A DNA stretch of 7,358 bases from MED-G78 sp964343355 (GTDB lineage: Bacteria > Pseudomonadota > Gammaproteobacteria > Magnimaribacterales > D2472): the NCBI GenBank assembly GCA_964343355.1, contig CAYFJC010000050.1, forward strand, positions 1 through 7,358. The letters run 5' to 3'. A model generated the notes under the pieces. The model worked only from the letters and a program-made list of their open reading frames with translations. It had not been told where the DNA came from and did no database searches. Positions 5,431-7,358 of the stretch are shown here, piece after piece (within the stretch, counting starts at the first letter, position 1; the number at the start of each line of letters is the position of its first letter). Position numbers and translations under genes: made by a program.

Positions 5431-6547
5431 CCTTGTTTATAACAGGGTTAGAGTATTGCTTTAAGAGTAATGCTTTAATTCCTGGCTCAAGCCCTTGTGT
5501 TCTTTTTTCAAGATAAACTCTAGCAAATTTTATCTGCTGTTCAGAAAAATTATGATCAGCTTTATAAGTAATATTCTCAATATCGCAAGCGGCAAAATTT
5601 GAGGGCTGTAATTTATATAATTGCAAAATAGATCTAGTAATTAATTTTGCAGACTCTTCATAACTTTCTTCAGTAAAGTTGATAGGTGATCCGATGCTTA
5701 AATTCACCATACCCTTCTGACCCGAGATACCATTTGCAATACTATTTAAGTCCTCTTTATCTTTTTTTTGATATTCTTGGTGCATATTAAGAGCATAGAG
5801 TTCATTGGCTTTAAATATATCATTTGGATCAAACTCATATGAAACTGCAATAGGAATAAAGCATAGTGAATTAAAGTAATCACAAATACTGATCGATTTT
5901 CTATTAATCAAATGTATCATTTTGAGCAGAGCTGGGTCGGTCTCATCAATACCATCTTTTGCTCTACCTTGTTTTTGAGCAATCCAAATAGGTTCATTTT
6001 TATCTAAAATACTATCCCCAATATACTCAGAAGCTAAATTAAGTCCCTGATATATCTCACGTTTGGATTTACCAGTCCTATCAATAATAAAACTTTTATT
6101 TAGCCTCATTAAATCTGAAGCCCAAGCTTCACTCATTAAATTATTGCCTACTGCAATATTGGTTGTCTTTAGATTGTTCTTATGGAGCATAAAATTTAAT
6201 AAAGCTGGGTCAACTGTGATATCTCGATGATTAGACATATATAAATAAGCTTTATTAGATTGAATATTATTAAAACCATCACAGGTAAAGCCCGAAGTCT
6301 TATTTTGGATCATGTCATCAACTAAATTCTCAAAAATAGATTGATACTCTTTAACAGTATGAATATCTTTAATTTTGTTTTGCAGAATTTTTGATATGAG
6401 TAATCTACTGAAAGGAATTTTTGCTAGATACTTATACTTGCTAACTGATATGAAAGCTTTTACTACATCATTATTAATTGATAATTGCTGAAGTACACTT
6501 TGCACTTCTGAGTCTGTGTAAGGTCTAATAGAATCAAATCTTTTCAC
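5420..6547 (-). CDS. Glycerolipid (PlsC/PlsB-like) acyltransferase with an atypical substrate motif
   Basis: The product is 375 residues with an LPLAT-type acyltransferase domain at about 85-300. Block I is SNHRDITVD (105-113; His107 catalytic). Block II is around RLNKSFIIDR, block III is IWIAQKQGRAKDG in place of PlsC's FPEGTRS, and block IV is IPIAVSYEFDP. The N-terminal IRPY (7-10) and the QGRAKDG block belong, as I recall, to a family annotated 1-acyl-glycerol-phosphate or glycerol acyltransferase in gammaproteobacteria and Bacteroidetes. It probably acylates a glycerol-phosphate-type acceptor, but the acceptor is unproven. There is no signal peptide or clear membrane helix, so it is likely cytoplasmic or peripheral. 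The start is GTG 6547, since there is no earlier ATG and IRPY needs this N-terminus. No Shine-Dalgarno is visible. It is divergent from the phosphodiesterase (51-base gap) and convergent with amtB. Confidence 0.82.
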   Translation of the reverse strand: MKRFDSIRPYTDSEVQSVLQQLSINNDVVKAFISVSKYKYLAKIPFSRLLISKILQNKIKDIHTVKEYQSIFENLVDDMIQNKTSGFTCDGFNNIQSNKAYLYMSNHRDITVDPALLNFMLHKNNLKTTNIAVGNNLMSEAWASDLMRLNKSFIIDRTGKSKREIYQGLNLASEYIGDSILDKNEPIWIAQKQGRAKDGIDETDPALLKMIHLINRKSISICDYFNSLCFIPIAVSYEFDPNDIFKANELYALNMHQEYQKKDKEDLNSIANGISGQKGMVNLSIGSPINFTEESYEESAKLITRSILQLYKLQPSNFAACDIENITYKADHNFSEQQIKFARVYLEKRTQGLEPGIKALLLKQYSNPVINKGKL

Positions 6548-6568
6548 GTGTAGTCAGTAGGATATAAT
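6541..6568 (+). promoter_or_regulatory. Candidate sigma-70 promoter of the phosphodiesterase gene
   Basis: A perfect TATAAT (6563-6568) follows a 4/6 -35 match (TTTTCA, 6541-6546) at a 16-base spacing. It predicts a start near 6575, about 24 bases before the ATG. The -35 overlaps the first codons of the divergent acyltransferase, so the two genes share this short regulatory region. Confidence 0.4.
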
Positions 6569-6598
6569 TTAAACTATATTTTACAACAATATTGACTT

Positions 6599-7345
6599 AT
6601 GAAACATTATTTAGACTTTGAGGGAATGGCGGTACTTGCTCATAGAGGTGGTGCATTAGAAGCCAATGAAAATACTCTTGAATCTTTCCAATATGCTCAT
6701 GGCATAGGATGCGATTATATTGAAACTGATGTTCAAGTTACCTCTGATGGTATTCCGTATATATTTCATGATGAAGATTTATCAAGAATAGTTGGAGAGA
6801 GAAAATTATTTAATGAATTATCAAGTTCAGAAGTAGATAATCTTATGATATTTTCTGACCACAAAATTCCTACGCTGAAATCTGTACTTATAAGTCTCCC
6901 TAATACCTTATTTCAAATAGATGTAAAAACAGATGATGTTGCTATTCCTGCTCTAAAAGTAATAGAGGAATGTGGGGCTCTAAATCGAGTATGTATTGCA
7001 AGCTTTTCAAGTAAAAGGCTTGAAATGGTAAGAAATTTGTATCCAGATATATGTATATCTATGGGCCCTAAAGAGATAATTAAAACATTGCTTGCAAGTT
7101 TTGGTCTCTACTCAAAATTAATTCATGGTCAATGCCTTCAAGTTCCTATCTATCAGTACGGAATTAAAATAGTGACACAAAGATTTATAAATTATGTTCA
7201 AAAGAAGGGTTTAAAAATTATTGTATGGACTATTAATGATCAAGAGACAATGAATAAACTTATATCTATGGGTGTTGATGGAATTATTACTGATAAGCCT
7301 TTAGAGCTTAAGCAACTTTTAGCTAAGAAAAATATTTCGTCTTAA
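6599..7345 (+). CDS. Glycerophosphodiester phosphodiesterase (GDPD family, cytoplasmic)
   Basis: This enzyme hydrolyses glycerophosphodiesters from deacylated phospholipids to glycerol-3-phosphate and an alcohol. The product is 248 residues, a typical length for the short UgpQ-like cytosolic forms. It shows the TIM-barrel catalytic set: AHRGG (14-18, His15 and Arg16), ENT (24-26), the metal ligands Glu42 and Asp44 in IETDV, HDEDL (57-61, His57), FQIDVK (105-110, with Asp108 where many members have Glu), VWTIN (209-213) and GVDGIITDKP (225-234). There is no signal peptide, which separates it from periplasmic GlpQ. ATG 6599 is used. The in-frame ATG at 6626 is possible, but it leaves only four residues before HRGG and its GAGGG sits too close to it. 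No Shine-Dalgarno precedes 6599. It is divergent from the acyltransferase, a sensible partner in glycerolipid turnover. After its stop, only 13 bases remain in the window. Confidence 0.93.
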   Translation: MKHYLDFEGMAVLAHRGGALEANENTLESFQYAHGIGCDYIETDVQVTSDGIPYIFHDEDLSRIVGERKLFNELSSSEVDNLMIFSDHKIPTLKSVLISLPNTLFQIDVKTDDVAIPALKVIEECGALNRVCIASFSSKRLEMVRNLYPDICISMGPKEIIKTLLASFGLYSKLIHGQCLQVPIYQYGIKIVTQRFINYVQKKGLKIIVWTINDQETMNKLISMGVDGIITDKPLELKQLLAKKNISS

Positions 7346-7358
7346 GATTTACAAAAAA

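Noticed and set aside
7346..7358. Possible end of a convergent minus-strand gene at the right edge (TAA read at 7351-7349)
   Set aside because: Thirteen bases of AT-rich sequence are too little to support any gene.

Overview
This is an AT-rich, densely packed chromosomal stretch from a gammaproteobacterium. All products look gammaproteobacterial, the ftsK/trxB neighbourhood is a known gammaproteobacterial arrangement, and intergenic gaps are very short (1 to 145 bases). The base composition, compactness and gene set suggest a streamlined marine lineage such as SAR86. That lineage call is an inference from style and has not been checked by alignment.

Layout from left to right. The window opens with the first 37 codons of ftsK on the minus strand, divergent from trxB (thioredoxin reductase, plus strand). 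Next comes a minus-strand operon read from right to left: an HSD10-like short-chain dehydrogenase, an AcuI/YhdH-type acryloyl-CoA reductase whose start overlaps the dehydrogenase stop as ATGA, and a 43-residue single-pass membrane microprotein with its own Shine-Dalgarno. From the same 145-base intergenic region a plus-strand operon departs in the opposite direction: a TorF-type outer-membrane porin, a P-II signal protein (glnK) and an ammonium transporter (amtB). A sequence that fits a sigma-54 -24/-12 promoter lies just upstream of this operon. AmtB ends one base from the end of a convergent glycerolipid acyltransferase. That gene is in turn divergent from a cytoplasmic glycerophosphodiester phosphodiesterase, which closes the window.

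How they work together. The porin, P-II and AmtB genes form an ammonium-acquisition unit: outer-membrane entry (inferred), inner-membrane transport, and a P-II protein that gates the transporter. The sigma-54 element is the expected nitrogen-starvation control. The dehydrogenase and reductase pair points to short-chain or branched acyl-CoA metabolism (HSD10-like 3-hydroxyacyl-CoA oxidation next to acryloyl-CoA reduction). The acyltransferase and phosphodiesterase pair is consistent with glycerophospholipid turnover. TrxB and FtsK are housekeeping.

Most of the window is ordinary core genome. I saw no mobile elements, CRISPR arrays, tRNA or rRNA genes. No stretch over 300 bases lacks a gene. 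The points most worth a second look are the sigma-54 element, the extremely acidic porin with no lysine or histidine in its mature part, the 43-residue microprotein, and a likely leaderless trxB mRNA.
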